Assembly: GCF_900188155.1 (NCBI RefSeq)
Contig: NZ_FZOG01000007.1
Coordinates: 1-64,000, forward strand
Direction: 5' to 3'
From: Pseudomonas segetis
GTDB lineage: Bacteria; Pseudomonadota; Gammaproteobacteria; Pseudomonadales; Pseudomonadaceae
DNA length: 64,000 nucleotides
The first letter of the stretch is position 1; the number at the start of each line of letters is the position of its first letter. Shown piece by piece: positions 8,203 to 16,359 of this stretch. Position numbers and translations under genes: made by a program. The notes under the pieces are model-generated. The model did no database searches and was not told the origin of the DNA. It saw nothing but the letters and a program-made list of their open reading frames with translations.

Positions 8203-8255
8203 TAGGGAACCCCTGAGAAACTACTGCGCTCGCTACCTTTTCCAGAGGTTCCCTA
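8203..8255. repeat. Intergenic dyad repeat, intact copy B
   Basis: This 53-bp element is bounded by a perfect 9-bp inverted repeat, TAGGGAACC (8203-8211) and GGTTCCCTA (8247-8255). Pairing continues inward as CTG/CAG after one mismatch. It fills most of the gap between the MmgE/PrpD gene and ict. A degenerate homologue lies at 1571-1615. It could be a small non-autonomous mobile repeat, and as RNA it would fold into a hairpin ahead of the ict ribosome-binding site. Confidence 0.7.
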
Positions 8256-8263
8256 AGACATGA

Positions 8264-9613
8264 TTAGCAAAGGCTGTTTACTGACGCGCAATGGCGCAAA
8301 TTCCAGGCCTGGTTAATCAACTCATCCGTCCTGGCCGAATCCTTGTGCCCAGCGAATGCAAGTAAACGACGGAACTTGTCTTCCAGTTCTGTCCGCGACA
8401 ATGTGTTGCCTGGGTCGCCTTTGGGGTCATCTATTGCACCTTGTACAAGACGACCATCAAGGGTCAGCACCTCGACACGGCCGAGCCACCGTTGCGGATA
8501 AGCCGCATCGACCTCGGTATCAAGCTGCATACGCACCTTGGCCCTAAAGCTGGCGACACGCGGGTCATGCAATGCAAACTGTTCGAACTCCGGCAACCCG
8601 GCCTTGCCATGCACTGCAATCAGGCCAAGCACAGTGCCCATTGAGAACTTGGCCTGATGAACGCTGCTGGGTACATCCACCCGGCCCAGCACATCGATTG
8701 CGCCTTGATGAACCCGGGTTGTGACCTGCTCGATCTGCTCATGACCCAGCCCCTGTGCCTGCATCAACGCCAACAAGGCGTCTGCTGCCGGGTGCGTGTG
8801 GCGGCACGACGCATGGAGCTTGAATGAGGTTTCACACAAGGCCCAGCGGCTGCCCAGGCGATCGGACAACTTGCCAGGATTGGCGTCGCTGGACATGCCT
8901 GCCGCCATTCCCTGATCGCCCTCAAGAATGTTGCGCGCCCCGCTCAAACCTTCAGCGGTTAGATACGCCGCAAGCACTCCATCGGCAGCGGCCTTGGCCG
9001 TGTGCAATTGCTTGGAGTCGGCGGCGTCACGCAGGAACTCCCACAAACCTGCCGCCTGGGTGCCAGCAGTGCCCAGCAGATTGATGAACTGTTCACGATC
9101 AAACTTCAGCAGCTTGCCGACGGTTACCGCAGCGGCCAGGGTGCCGACCGTCGCTGTGGTGTGGAAGATCCTGTAGTGCGAACGCCCGAGGAACTCGCCG
9201 ATGCGAATGCCTGCCTCATAACCCACGACCGTGGCCAGCAGTAGCTCCTGGCCGCTGCAACCCAGGTCCTGCGCTGCAGCCAGTGCCGCCGGGAACACAA
9301 CAGTGGCTGGGTGCAGCACCGAACTGTTGTGCAAGTCATCCTGCTCAACCAGATGCGACGAAGCCCCATTTACCAAGGCTGCGAAGTAGGCGCTGGTGTA
9401 TTTGCCGCTCACCAGAATCTTCGCCTTGCCAGTCTCCGGCCCCATGGTTTGCGCATAGCGCTCGAACAATGGGATGGGATGGCGATCCTGGCTGGCCAGT
9501 GCAGAACCGAGCCAGTCAAGGTAAAGCTCCTCGGTCCTGTCGAGCACAGCCTGGGGAAGTTGCTCATAACGCAAGTCAGCCATAAACGCGGCAAGCTGTT
9601 CTGTATGAGTCAT
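8264..9613 (-). CDS. MmgE/PrpD family protein of the itaconate operon
   Basis: MmgE/PrpD fold, 449 residues, a usual length. The family blocks YLDWLGSALAS, VNGASSHLVEQDD (acid-base loop), HPATVVFPAALAAAQ, TAAVGT-like TTATVGTLAAA and SCRHTHPAADAL are visible. Known members include 2-methylcitrate dehydratase and cis-aconitate decarboxylase. It corresponds in position to PA0881. Its reaction in itaconate breakdown is not established; it may act on a related C5/C6 acid. It starts 12 bases after the upstream acyl-CoA dehydrogenase stop, so it is co-transcribed. Confidence 0.88.
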   Translation of the reverse strand: MTHTEQLAAFMADLRYEQLPQAVLDRTEELYLDWLGSALASQDRHPIPLFERYAQTMGPETGKAKILVSGKYTSAYFAALVNGASSHLVEQDDLHNSSVLHPATVVFPAALAAAQDLGCSGQELLLATVVGYEAGIRIGEFLGRSHYRIFHTTATVGTLAAAVTVGKLLKFDREQFINLLGTAGTQAAGLWEFLRDAADSKQLHTAKAAADGVLAAYLTAEGLSGARNILEGDQGMAAGMSSDANPGKLSDRLGSRWALCETSFKLHASCRHTHPAADALLALMQAQGLGHEQIEQVTTRVHQGAIDVLGRVDVPSSVHQAKFSMGTVLGLIAVHGKAGLPEFEQFALHDPRVASFRAKVRMQLDTEVDAAYPQRWLGRVEVLTLDGRLVQGAIDDPKGDPGNTLSRTELEDKFRRLLAFAGHKDSARTDELINQAWNLRHCASVNSLC

Positions 9614-9625
9614 GGGCTGACGACC

Positions 9626-10798
9626 TTAGAATGAGCGAGGCAAGTCGAGCAGGTGCTCGGCCACATAGGACAGGATCAGGTTGGTCGAGATCGGGGCAAC
9701 CTGATACAAGCGGGTCTCGCGGAATTTGCGCTCAATGTCGTACTCGCAAGCGAAACCAAAACCACCGAAGGTCTGCAAACAGGCATTGGCTGCTTCCCAG
9801 GATGCTTTTGCCGCCAGGTACTTGGCCATGTTGGCACTGGCACCGGCGTTCTCACCGGCGTCATATTCATCACAGGCGCGCCAGCGCATCAGGTCAGCGG
9901 CCTCGACTTCGATGTGCGCCTCGGCAATCGGGAATTGCACGCCCTGGTTCTGGCCAATCGGACGACCAAAGACTTCGCGGTCGCGCGCATATTGACTTGC
10001 CTTCTCGATAAACCAGCGGCCATCACCGATGCACTCGGCGGCAATCAGCGTGCGCTCTGCGTTCAAACCGTCAAGGATGTAGCGAAAGCCCTTGCCTTCC
10101 TCGCCAATCAAGCTGTCAGCTGGCAACTCGAGGTTATCGAAGAACAGTTCGTTGGTTTCATGGTTGACCATGTTGGCAATGGGCTGGACTGTCATGCCAT
10201 TGCCAATTGCCTCGCGCAGATCAACCAGGAAGATCGACATGCCTTCGGATTTTCTTTTCACTTCAGCCAGCGGCGTAGTGCGCGCCAAGAGAATCATCAG
10301 GTCGGAATGCTGGATGCGTGAGATCCAGACTTTCTGGCCATTGATCACATATTTGTCGCCCTGCTTCACCGCAGTGGTTTTGATCTTGGTGGTGTCGGTG
10401 CCAGTCGTCGGCTCGGTCACGCCCATCGATTGCAAGCGCAGCTCACCGCTTGCCAGCTTTGGCAGGTAATAGCTTTTCTGGGCTTCGCTGCCATGGCGCA
10501 ACAAGGTGAACATGTTGTACATCTGGCCATGCACGGTGCCGGAGTTACCGCCGCAACGGTTGACTTCCTCAAGGATGACCGAGGCTTCGGCAAGGCCCAG
10601 GCCGGAGCCGCCGTACTCTTCAGGAATCATTGCCGAGAGCCAGCCAGCCTCGGTCAGCGCCTTGACAAAAGCTTCCGGGAAGCCTTTTTCTTCATCGATT
10701 TTGCGCCAGTATTCAGCTGGAAATTCGGCACACAGGGCACGCACGCCTTCGCGGATAGCATTAAGTTCAGGATTATTATTTGGATTCATCATTCCCAT
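9626..10798 (-). CDS. Acyl-CoA dehydrogenase of the itaconate operon
   Basis: FAD acyl-CoA dehydrogenase, 390 residues, three-domain layout. IPEEYGGSGLGLAEASVILEE, GVTEPTTGTDTTKIKTTA, NGQKVWISRIQHSDLM and the C-terminal QTFGGFGFACEYDIERKFRETR are typical. The expected catalytic Glu could not be placed with certainty without an alignment. It corresponds to PA0879. The role in the itaconate route is not required by the known three-step path; it may oxidise a saturated analogue such as methylsuccinyl-CoA. The start is the first of three possible ATG codons (10798, 10792, 10789). Confidence 0.87.
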   Translation of the reverse strand: MGMMNPNNNPELNAIREGVRALCAEFPAEYWRKIDEEKGFPEAFVKALTEAGWLSAMIPEEYGGSGLGLAEASVILEEVNRCGGNSGTVHGQMYNMFTLLRHGSEAQKSYYLPKLASGELRLQSMGVTEPTTGTDTTKIKTTAVKQGDKYVINGQKVWISRIQHSDLMILLARTTPLAEVKRKSEGMSIFLVDLREAIGNGMTVQPIANMVNHETNELFFDNLELPADSLIGEEGKGFRYILDGLNAERTLIAAECIGDGRWFIEKASQYARDREVFGRPIGQNQGVQFPIAEAHIEVEAADLMRWRACDEYDAGENAGASANMAKYLAAKASWEAANACLQTFGGFGFACEYDIERKFRETRLYQVAPISTNLILSYVAEHLLDLPRSF

Positions 10799-10825
10799 CT
10801 CATCTGAGCCAAGGAGTTGGCTGTA

Positions 10826-11653
10826 TCAATCAAATTTCACTTCACTGCGCTGGGCCATCCCACCTTCGTTGCCAGCCCATAGTTGGGCGCTGCCAGCAGC
10901 ATCGATCTTGCCGCCGACCTCGAAGGGGTGCGGCGCGACCAACGGCCGTAAGCCACGGTAGGAAAACTGGCGCAAACGCGCTTGCGGGTTAGCCCGACAG
11001 AAGGCGCGCAGGCTCAGGGTGGCGATCAACGGGCCGTGCACGACGAGGCCTGAATAGCCTTCGGTATCGGTCACATACGGCCAGTCGTAATGAATGCGGT
11101 GACCGTTGAAGGTGACGGCCGAATAACGGAACAACAGGGTTGCCGTTGGCGTGATCGACTCCTGCCAATCCCCCTCTACCAGCGACTGACCGCTGCTGTT
11201 TTTAGGTGGGCTTGGTTCGCGATACACAATGTTTTGATCTTCACGAATGGCCAGTTCGCCATCCTGAAAATATTCATGCTGCACGGTGACGAACAACAGT
11301 GCGCCTGTGCTGCCATGCTTCTCTTCGATATGGGTGATGGTTGAAACCCGTGTGGCATCGCCACCTACACGCAAGCTCTGGATAAACTCGATTTTGCCGC
11401 CGGCCCACATGCGGTTACGGTTATCAGCCGGTGGCAGGAAACCGCCACGGGCCGGATGCCCATCCTCGCCCAGGCCATTTTCGGCTACGGGGTTCTGGAA
11501 AAAAGCCCAATGCCACAGAGGCGGCAACGCTTCGCCATGGGCCGGGGTTTCTTCACCCAGGGTTGCGGCAATGCGCATCACCAGGTTACGACTCAGTTGG
11601 TCATGGACTTCTTCGGAACGGCCAATCCAGGCAGATAATGCAGCGTCAGTCAT
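10826..11653 (-). CDS. ich: Itaconyl-CoA hydratase (MaoC-like / FAS1-like dehydratase)
   Basis: A 275-residue hotdog-fold hydratase of the mesaconyl-C4-CoA/itaconyl-CoA type. LPPLWHWAFFQNPVAENGLGEDGHP, GGFLPPADNRNRMWAGGKIEF and the second-half FNGHRIHYDWPYVTDTEGYSGLVVHGPL are characteristic; the last carries the Asp/His hydratase site. It would turn itaconyl-CoA into (S)-citramalyl-CoA for the lyase at 6120-6944. It is the first gene of the operon, divergent from a LysR gene, as PA0878 is from PA0877. Confidence 0.87.
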   Translation of the reverse strand: MTDAALSAWIGRSEEVHDQLSRNLVMRIAATLGEETPAHGEALPPLWHWAFFQNPVAENGLGEDGHPARGGFLPPADNRNRMWAGGKIEFIQSLRVGGDATRVSTITHIEEKHGSTGALLFVTVQHEYFQDGELAIREDQNIVYREPSPPKNSSGQSLVEGDWQESITPTATLLFRYSAVTFNGHRIHYDWPYVTDTEGYSGLVVHGPLIATLSLRAFCRANPQARLRQFSYRGLRPLVAPHPFEVGGKIDAAGSAQLWAGNEGGMAQRSEVKFD

Positions 11654-11737
11654 GGGTTACTTCCAACAGTGCTCTTTTTAGTTGCACTTAGGATGCGTCT
11701 GACACAGCGTTCTGTGAATTTACATTTACATAACTCG

Positions 11738-11758
11738 GCGTTCGGTTAACCTGAACGC
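11738..11758. promoter_or_regulatory. Probable LysR operator in the ich/LysR intergenic region
   Basis: GCGTTC and GAACGC flank an inner GGTTAACC, giving a 21-bp imperfect dyad between the divergent genes. A shorter repeat, CACAG/CTGTG (11703-11716), lies nearer ich. The position, 35 bases before the LysR start, suits an autoregulatory LysR site. Confidence 0.5.
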
Positions 11759-11793
11759 AAGATTTAGCCTCGCTCGATGACGCAGAGACCCTT

Positions 11794-12696
11794 ATGCACT
11801 TTGATTTACCCGACCTGCGCTTGTTTATTCATATTGCCGAATCGCCTAGCCTGACCCAGGGGGCACGACGTGCGTTTCTTTCGCCGGCGGCAGCCAGCGC
11901 GCGGATCAAGGCCCTCGAAGCACAACTCGACTCGCGCCTGCTCTATCGGGACAGTCGTGGGGTTGAACTCACCCCTGCCGGTGAGCGCTTGCTGCACCAT
12001 GCACGCCTGATCATGCGCCAGGTTGATTACCTGAAAAGTGAATTCACCGATTACGGAGCCGACGCTGCTGGCCATATCCGCATCTTTGCCAATACCACGG
12101 CGGTAACCGAGTTTTTGCCAGAGGTGCTTGCCGGGTTTCTGGCCGAGCGTCCCGGCGTCAGTATCGACCTGCAAGAGCGCTTGAGCCGTGACATTGTGCG
12201 TGGCGTGCTCGACGGCAGCACTGATCTGGGCATAATTGCCGGGCCAGTCGAGGTCAGCGGCCTGCAAGTACTGCATTTCAGTACCGACCGCCTATTGCTG
12301 GCGGTGCCGAAAAATCACCCGTTGGCCGATAGACAGCAAGTGACACTGCGCGACACCCTTGAGTACCAGCACATTGGCCTGCACGAAGGCAGCACCTTGT
12401 TGAGTTTTTTGCGTGAACAGGTAGAAAAACTCGGCACCAAGCTTTCGCTACGGATCCAGGTATCCAGCTTTGAAGCCATCTGCCGCATGATCGAGGCAGG
12501 CGTAGGCATCGGCATCATTCCCGAATCCGCCGCCCAGCGTCATAGCCGCACCATGCAGCTGACCACCATCGAACTGAATGAGCCCTGGGCCGTGCGTGAA
12601 CGCAGTATTCTGGTACGTGATCTGGAAGCCTTGCCAGGCAGCGTGCGTGCGCTGATTGCAACGCTAATGCCAGAGAGAGACAGCAAAACGCCCTGA
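11794..12696 (+). CDS. LysR-family regulator of itaconate catabolism (RipR-like)
   Basis: LysR-type regulator, 300 residues. The helix-turn-helix region is LPDLRLFIHIAESPSLTQGARRAFLS with ASARIKALEAQL; the effector domain contains HIRIFANTTAVTEFLPEVLAGF, GSTDLGIIAG and SFEAICRMIEAGVGIGIIPE. It is divergent from ich and occupies the place of PA0877 (RipR), the regulator of the itaconate operon. The stop codon is inside the following terminator stem. Confidence 0.9.
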   Translation: MHFDLPDLRLFIHIAESPSLTQGARRAFLSPAAASARIKALEAQLDSRLLYRDSRGVELTPAGERLLHHARLIMRQVDYLKSEFTDYGADAAGHIRIFANTTAVTEFLPEVLAGFLAERPGVSIDLQERLSRDIVRGVLDGSTDLGIIAGPVEVSGLQVLHFSTDRLLLAVPKNHPLADRQQVTLRDTLEYQHIGLHEGSTLLSFLREQVEKLGTKLSLRIQVSSFEAICRMIEAGVGIGIIPESAAQRHSRTMQLTTIELNEPWAVRERSILVRDLEALPGSVRALIATLMPERDSKTP

Positions 12697-12712
12697 ATCA
12701 ATCAGGGCGTTT
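12686..12712. terminator. Bidirectional terminator overlapping a stop codon
   Basis: AAACGCCCTGA (12686-12696) and TCAGGGCGTTT (12702-12712) form an 11-bp stem with a 5-base loop. The TGA of the LysR gene is the last three bases of the left arm. It separates the LysR gene from the convergent mexS. Confidence 0.85.
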
Positions 12713-12731
12713 GGGCACAGGCTAAGTCGGC

Positions 12732-13751
12732 CTAGCTCTTGACGTTGAGCACCACTCGACCACGACTTGGGCATTCGCTCATATAGACGTGTGCCTGGCC
12801 AACCTTGTCGAAACTGAAGGCTTTATCAACCAGTGGCTTGAGCAAACCATCGCCGGTGAGTTGATTGATGCCTTGCAGCGCTCGGGCAACCGCTTCTTTA
12901 TCCTGCGGGATACCCAATTCCTGTTTGCCGGTAAAGTTACCGATGCAATGCACGAAGAACTGAATGTTCTTCTGGAAAGCGGCGCAGGCTGGAAATGGCG
13001 TCTCGTTGCCACCTTGCAGCCCGTACAGCACCAGACGGCCACGCGGCGCCAGTGCATCACCAAGCAGGCACATTTGTGGGCCGCCCAGTGTATCCATGAC
13101 GATATCCACGCCGCGATCATTGGTCAGCTTTTTAACCCGGCTGACCAGATCCTGCTCTTCGGTCAAAATCACATGTTCGGCGCCGAGTCCACGCAGGAAA
13201 TCGGTGTCCTCGTCAGTATCAGTAGCCGCTATGACATGGGCGCCCAGCGCTTTTGCCATTTGCACTACATAAGGCCCCCAGCAGCGGCTGGCAGCCGTAA
13301 TCAGTACCGTTTCGCCGGCTTTCACACGGGCCAGTTCGACCATGCCGAACCAGCCAACCATGGAAGGTAAAAAGTGAACGCAGGCCTGTTCAGGCGTCAA
13401 GACGTCCGCGTAGCGCGCCACTGAGGTACGCGGCAACACCACCTCTTCAGCGTAGGCCGGGTAGTCGTTTGGGCTGTGAGCCGGGAAACTGGCAACTTTA
13501 TCGCCAACAGCCAAGTCGTCAACGCCTTCACCCACAGCTAAAATCACGCCGGCGACTTCATAACCCAGTCCAGCCGGAAGCTGCGCGTGCGTGGTCGCAA
13601 GATTCTGGCGCCAAAGCACGTCTTGCCAGCTAACACCGATAGATTCGACGCCGATCAACACTTCGCCAGCGGCAGGCGCAGGGCGCGAGCGCTCTTCGAT
13701 TTTGAGGACATCTGCCTCGCCAAACTGATGAAAACGGATAATGCGGGACAT
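12732..13751 (-). CDS. mexS: MexS-like zinc-type/quinone oxidoreductase (MDR family)
   Basis: Medium-chain dehydrogenase/reductase of the quinone-oxidoreductase type, 339 residues. The GroES-like part (FGEADVLKIEERSRPAPAAGEVLI) and nucleotide-binding part (VDIVMDTLGGPQM, GRLVLYGLQGG) are clear. It lies divergent from a mexT homologue and next to mexEF-oprN, exactly the P. aeruginosa PA2491-PA2495 order, in which loss of MexS switches the pump on through MexT. The usual glycine-rich turn reads AASRCWGPYVVQMAKALG, unlike the common AASSSVG pattern. The second of two ATG codons (13751) is better spaced from AGAGG. Confidence 0.85.
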   Translation of the reverse strand: MSRIIRFHQFGEADVLKIEERSRPAPAAGEVLIGVESIGVSWQDVLWRQNLATTHAQLPAGLGYEVAGVILAVGEGVDDLAVGDKVASFPAHSPNDYPAYAEEVVLPRTSVARYADVLTPEQACVHFLPSMVGWFGMVELARVKAGETVLITAASRCWGPYVVQMAKALGAHVIAATDTDEDTDFLRGLGAEHVILTEEQDLVSRVKKLTNDRGVDIVMDTLGGPQMCLLGDALAPRGRLVLYGLQGGNETPFPACAAFQKNIQFFVHCIGNFTGKQELGIPQDKEAVARALQGINQLTGDGLLKPLVDKAFSFDKVGQAHVYMSECPSRGRVVLNVKS

Positions 13752-13833
13752 CATAAACCTCTTCGGTTGACCCCTTTAGACTTAGACTTTATCGGGCCTT
13801 TGTGAGCAATACCACATGCCAATACTAATATTC

Positions 13834-13857
13834 ACCATGCCTGTCGATGATGATTGG
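13834..13857. promoter_or_regulatory. Possible MexT nod-box-like site
   Basis: ACCA, five bases, GTCGAT, four bases and ATTGG lie between mexS and mexT. From memory the MexT recognition pattern is ATCA-N5-GTCGAT-N4-ACYAT; the first two elements fit well (three of four, six of six) and the last poorly. Position before mexS, a known MexT target, supports it. Confidence 0.4.
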
Positions 13858-13986
13858 CGGTTACAATATTAACAGCGTGCACTAGGATCTGGTAACAAGC
13901 CTTGGCGCATTGCCGAGGTAATATGATCCGCATTACCCTGGCGCACCGTTTCGAAGCTGCGCATTTATACCTGATATGGACGACAG

Positions 13987-14901
13987 ATGAACCGTAACGA
14001 TCTTCGCCGTGTAGACCTCAATCTTCTGATCGTTTTTGAAACGCTGATGCACGAACGCAGCGTAACCCGCGCAGCAGAGAAACTGTTCCTGGGCCAGCCA
14101 GCCATCAGCGCTGCCCTCTCCCGCCTGCGCAGCTTGTTCGATGATCCGTTATTCGTGCGCACAGGTCGCAGCATGGAGCCCACGGCGCGCGCGCAAGAGA
14201 TCTTTGGCCTGCTGTCGCCTGCGCTCGACTCAATTTCAACTGCGGTCAGTCGCGCAGCGGACTTCAATCCAGCCACCAGCAATGCCGTGTTCCGTATCGG
14301 TCTTTCGGATGACGTCGAGTTTGGCCTGATGCCGCCGCTGATCAAGCGCTTGCGTGCCGAAGCGCCAGGCGTGGTACTGGTGATCCGCCGGACCAACTAT
14401 TTATTGATGCCAGGGCTGTTGTCGTCCGGCGAGATATCCGTCGGCGTTGCCTATACCGAAGAATTGCCGGCCAACGCCAAGCGCAAAGTCGTGCGACGCA
14501 GTAAAGCCATGCTGCTTCGTGCAGACACTGTTCCCGGCGCCCTTTCCCTTGATGACTACTGCGCCAGGCCCCATGCGCTGGTGTCTTTCGCCGGTGATCT
14601 TGGCGGCTTTGTTGATAGCGAACTGGAAAAACTCGGCCGCAAGCGTCGGGTGGTGCTGGCGGTACCGCAGTTCAATGCACTCGGACCATTGCTTAGCGGC
14701 ACTGATATCGTGGCCAGCGTGCCTGACTACACCGCTGCAGTCCTGACAGCTGCCGGAGGCTTGCGTACAGAACCCTTGCCACTGGAAACCCAAACCTTTG
14801 AATTACACATGGCTTGGCGTGGCGCACAGGACAATGATCCGGCCGAGCGCTGGCTGCGCTCGCGTATCCAGATGTTTATTGGCGACCCGGACAGCCTGTA
14901 A
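13987..14901 (+). CDS. mexT: LysR-type activator MexT
   Basis: LysR-type regulator, 304 residues, recognised as MexT from its N-terminal block (MNRNDLRRVDLNLLIVFETL) and from VRTGRSMEPTARA, ISTAVSRAADF and the C-terminal AWRGAQDNDPAERWLRSRIQ. It activates mexEF-oprN and mexS under disulphide/electrophile stress in P. aeruginosa. The frame is intact across FLGQPAISAALSRLR (about 14088-14130), where laboratory strain PAO1 carries an inactivating 8-bp duplication. It lies 198 bp upstream of mexE on the same strand. Confidence 0.93.
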   Translation: MNRNDLRRVDLNLLIVFETLMHERSVTRAAEKLFLGQPAISAALSRLRSLFDDPLFVRTGRSMEPTARAQEIFGLLSPALDSISTAVSRAADFNPATSNAVFRIGLSDDVEFGLMPPLIKRLRAEAPGVVLVIRRTNYLLMPGLLSSGEISVGVAYTEELPANAKRKVVRRSKAMLLRADTVPGALSLDDYCARPHALVSFAGDLGGFVDSELEKLGRKRRVVLAVPQFNALGPLLSGTDIVASVPDYTAAVLTAAGGLRTEPLPLETQTFELHMAWRGAQDNDPAERWLRSRIQMFIGDPDSL

Positions 14902-15099
14902 CCGGACAGCCTGCATATTGCACCAACTGCGAGCACAGCGTCTGGAAAGGGCAAGTGCCTGCACTACTATTGCCCCATTACAATAATAAGTCGCACATAA
15001 TCATTTCCAATAATACTTAAATTCGCAGCGTTCGATTCGTTCCCTGATTCGTTGCGACTCACACTTCGCCCAAATATTACATCCACGGGCGGAAAAATC

Positions 15100-16347
15100 A
15101 TGGAACAGCCAAACAACAAGATCTGGCACCTTCCACTTGCAGTACTTGCGGCAGTTATTCTCAGTGCATGTGGGAAAACCGAGGAAACCACTCAGCAGCA
15201 ACATGCAGCCAAGGTCAGTGTCGCTGAAGTCATTGAACAACCTATCAACGAATGGGATGAATTTACCGGTCGGCTGGAAGCGCCAGAGTCGGTTGAAATT
15301 CGCCCGCGAGTTTCTGGATTTATTGACAAAGTCGCATTCGACGAAGGCAGCCTGGTCAAGAAAGGTGACCTGCTGTTCCAGATCGACCCGCGTCCTTTCA
15401 ATGCAGAAGTCAAACGCCTGGAAGCACAACTCAACCAGGCTCGTTCGGCTTACTCCCGTGCGCGCAGTGAAGCCCAGCGTGGCGAACGCCTGCGTAAAAG
15501 CAATGCCATATCGGCTGAGCTTGCCGACGCGCGAACCAGTACTGCGCAAGAGGCCCAGGCAACAGTTGCGGGAATTGAGGCAGAGCTTGAAAACGCGCGC
15601 CTGAACCTGAGCTTTACCCGAGTAACTTCACCGATTGACGGCCGTGTCAGCCGCGCAGAAATCACGGCTGGCAACCTGGTAAATGCCAGCGAGTCGCTTC
15701 TGACCTCCGTGGTTTCAACCGACAAGGTCTATGCCTACTTTGATGCCGACGAGCAAGCCTTTCTGAAGTACGTTGAAATGGCAAAGAAATCGGGCGGCAA
15801 TACCCGCGACGCCAGCCCGGTGTACCTGGGATTGTCCAACGAAGCCGGTAATCCGCACCTGGGCAAGCTGGACTTTCTGGATAACCAGGTCAACCCGCAA
15901 ACCGGCACCATTCGTGGTCGCGCCGTGTTTGACAACAGCGACGGTGAATACACCCCTGGCCTCTATGTACGGCTCAAGCTGGTCGGCAGCGGTACCTATT
16001 CGGCCAAGCTGATTCAGGACGCCGCAGTCGGCACCGACCTGGGCAAGAAGTTTGTCCTGGTGCTCGGCGATGACAACACCGTCAGTTATCGCGCCATTGA
16101 ACTGGGCCCCAAAGTCGAAGGCTTGCGCATTGTCCGCAGCGGACTGGAGAAAGGCGACAAAATTGTCGTCAACGGTTTGCAGCATGCAATGCCCGGTTCG
16201 ACCGTAGACCCACAAAACGTAGCCATGGCCGATGAACAGACACTGGCCAAGCTCGCGCGCATCCGCAGCGCCGTTGACTCAACAGTAGACAGCGAAGTTG
16301 ACATTGCTGAGCGCCCTGCTCAGCCGAACGCGTCACCTCGCGGCTAA
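15100..16347 (+). CDS. mexE: MexE periplasmic adaptor of RND efflux pump
   Basis: Membrane-fusion protein, 415 residues, close to the P. aeruginosa length. A lipoprotein signal ends LSACGK (lipobox cysteine near residue 27). Beta-barrel and lipoyl parts are seen in VEIRPRVSGFIDKVAFDEGSLVKKGD and LLFQIDPRPF, then a coiled-coil hairpin (KRLEAQLNQARSAYSRA, ATVAGIEAELENARLNL), then SFTRVTSPIDGRVSRAEITAG. The chosen ATG removes a 16-residue extension without a signal sequence. It is 12 bases from mexF. Confidence 0.92.
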   Translation: MEQPNNKIWHLPLAVLAAVILSACGKTEETTQQQHAAKVSVAEVIEQPINEWDEFTGRLEAPESVEIRPRVSGFIDKVAFDEGSLVKKGDLLFQIDPRPFNAEVKRLEAQLNQARSAYSRARSEAQRGERLRKSNAISAELADARTSTAQEAQATVAGIEAELENARLNLSFTRVTSPIDGRVSRAEITAGNLVNASESLLTSVVSTDKVYAYFDADEQAFLKYVEMAKKSGGNTRDASPVYLGLSNEAGNPHLGKLDFLDNQVNPQTGTIRGRAVFDNSDGEYTPGLYVRLKLVGSGTYSAKLIQDAAVGTDLGKKFVLVLGDDNTVSYRAIELGPKVEGLRIVRSGLEKGDKIVVNGLQHAMPGSTVDPQNVAMADEQTLAKLARIRSAVDSTVDSEVDIAERPAQPNASPRG

Positions 16348-16359
16348 GGGTAAAGGTTT

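Noticed and set aside
13261..13330. Possible sequencing error in mexS behind the odd Rossmann turn
   Set aside because: The reading frame is open and correct on both sides, so no frameshift is needed to explain it.
14902..15099. MexT binding site before mexE
   Set aside because: No stretch matches the recalled pattern well enough, though a site is expected there.
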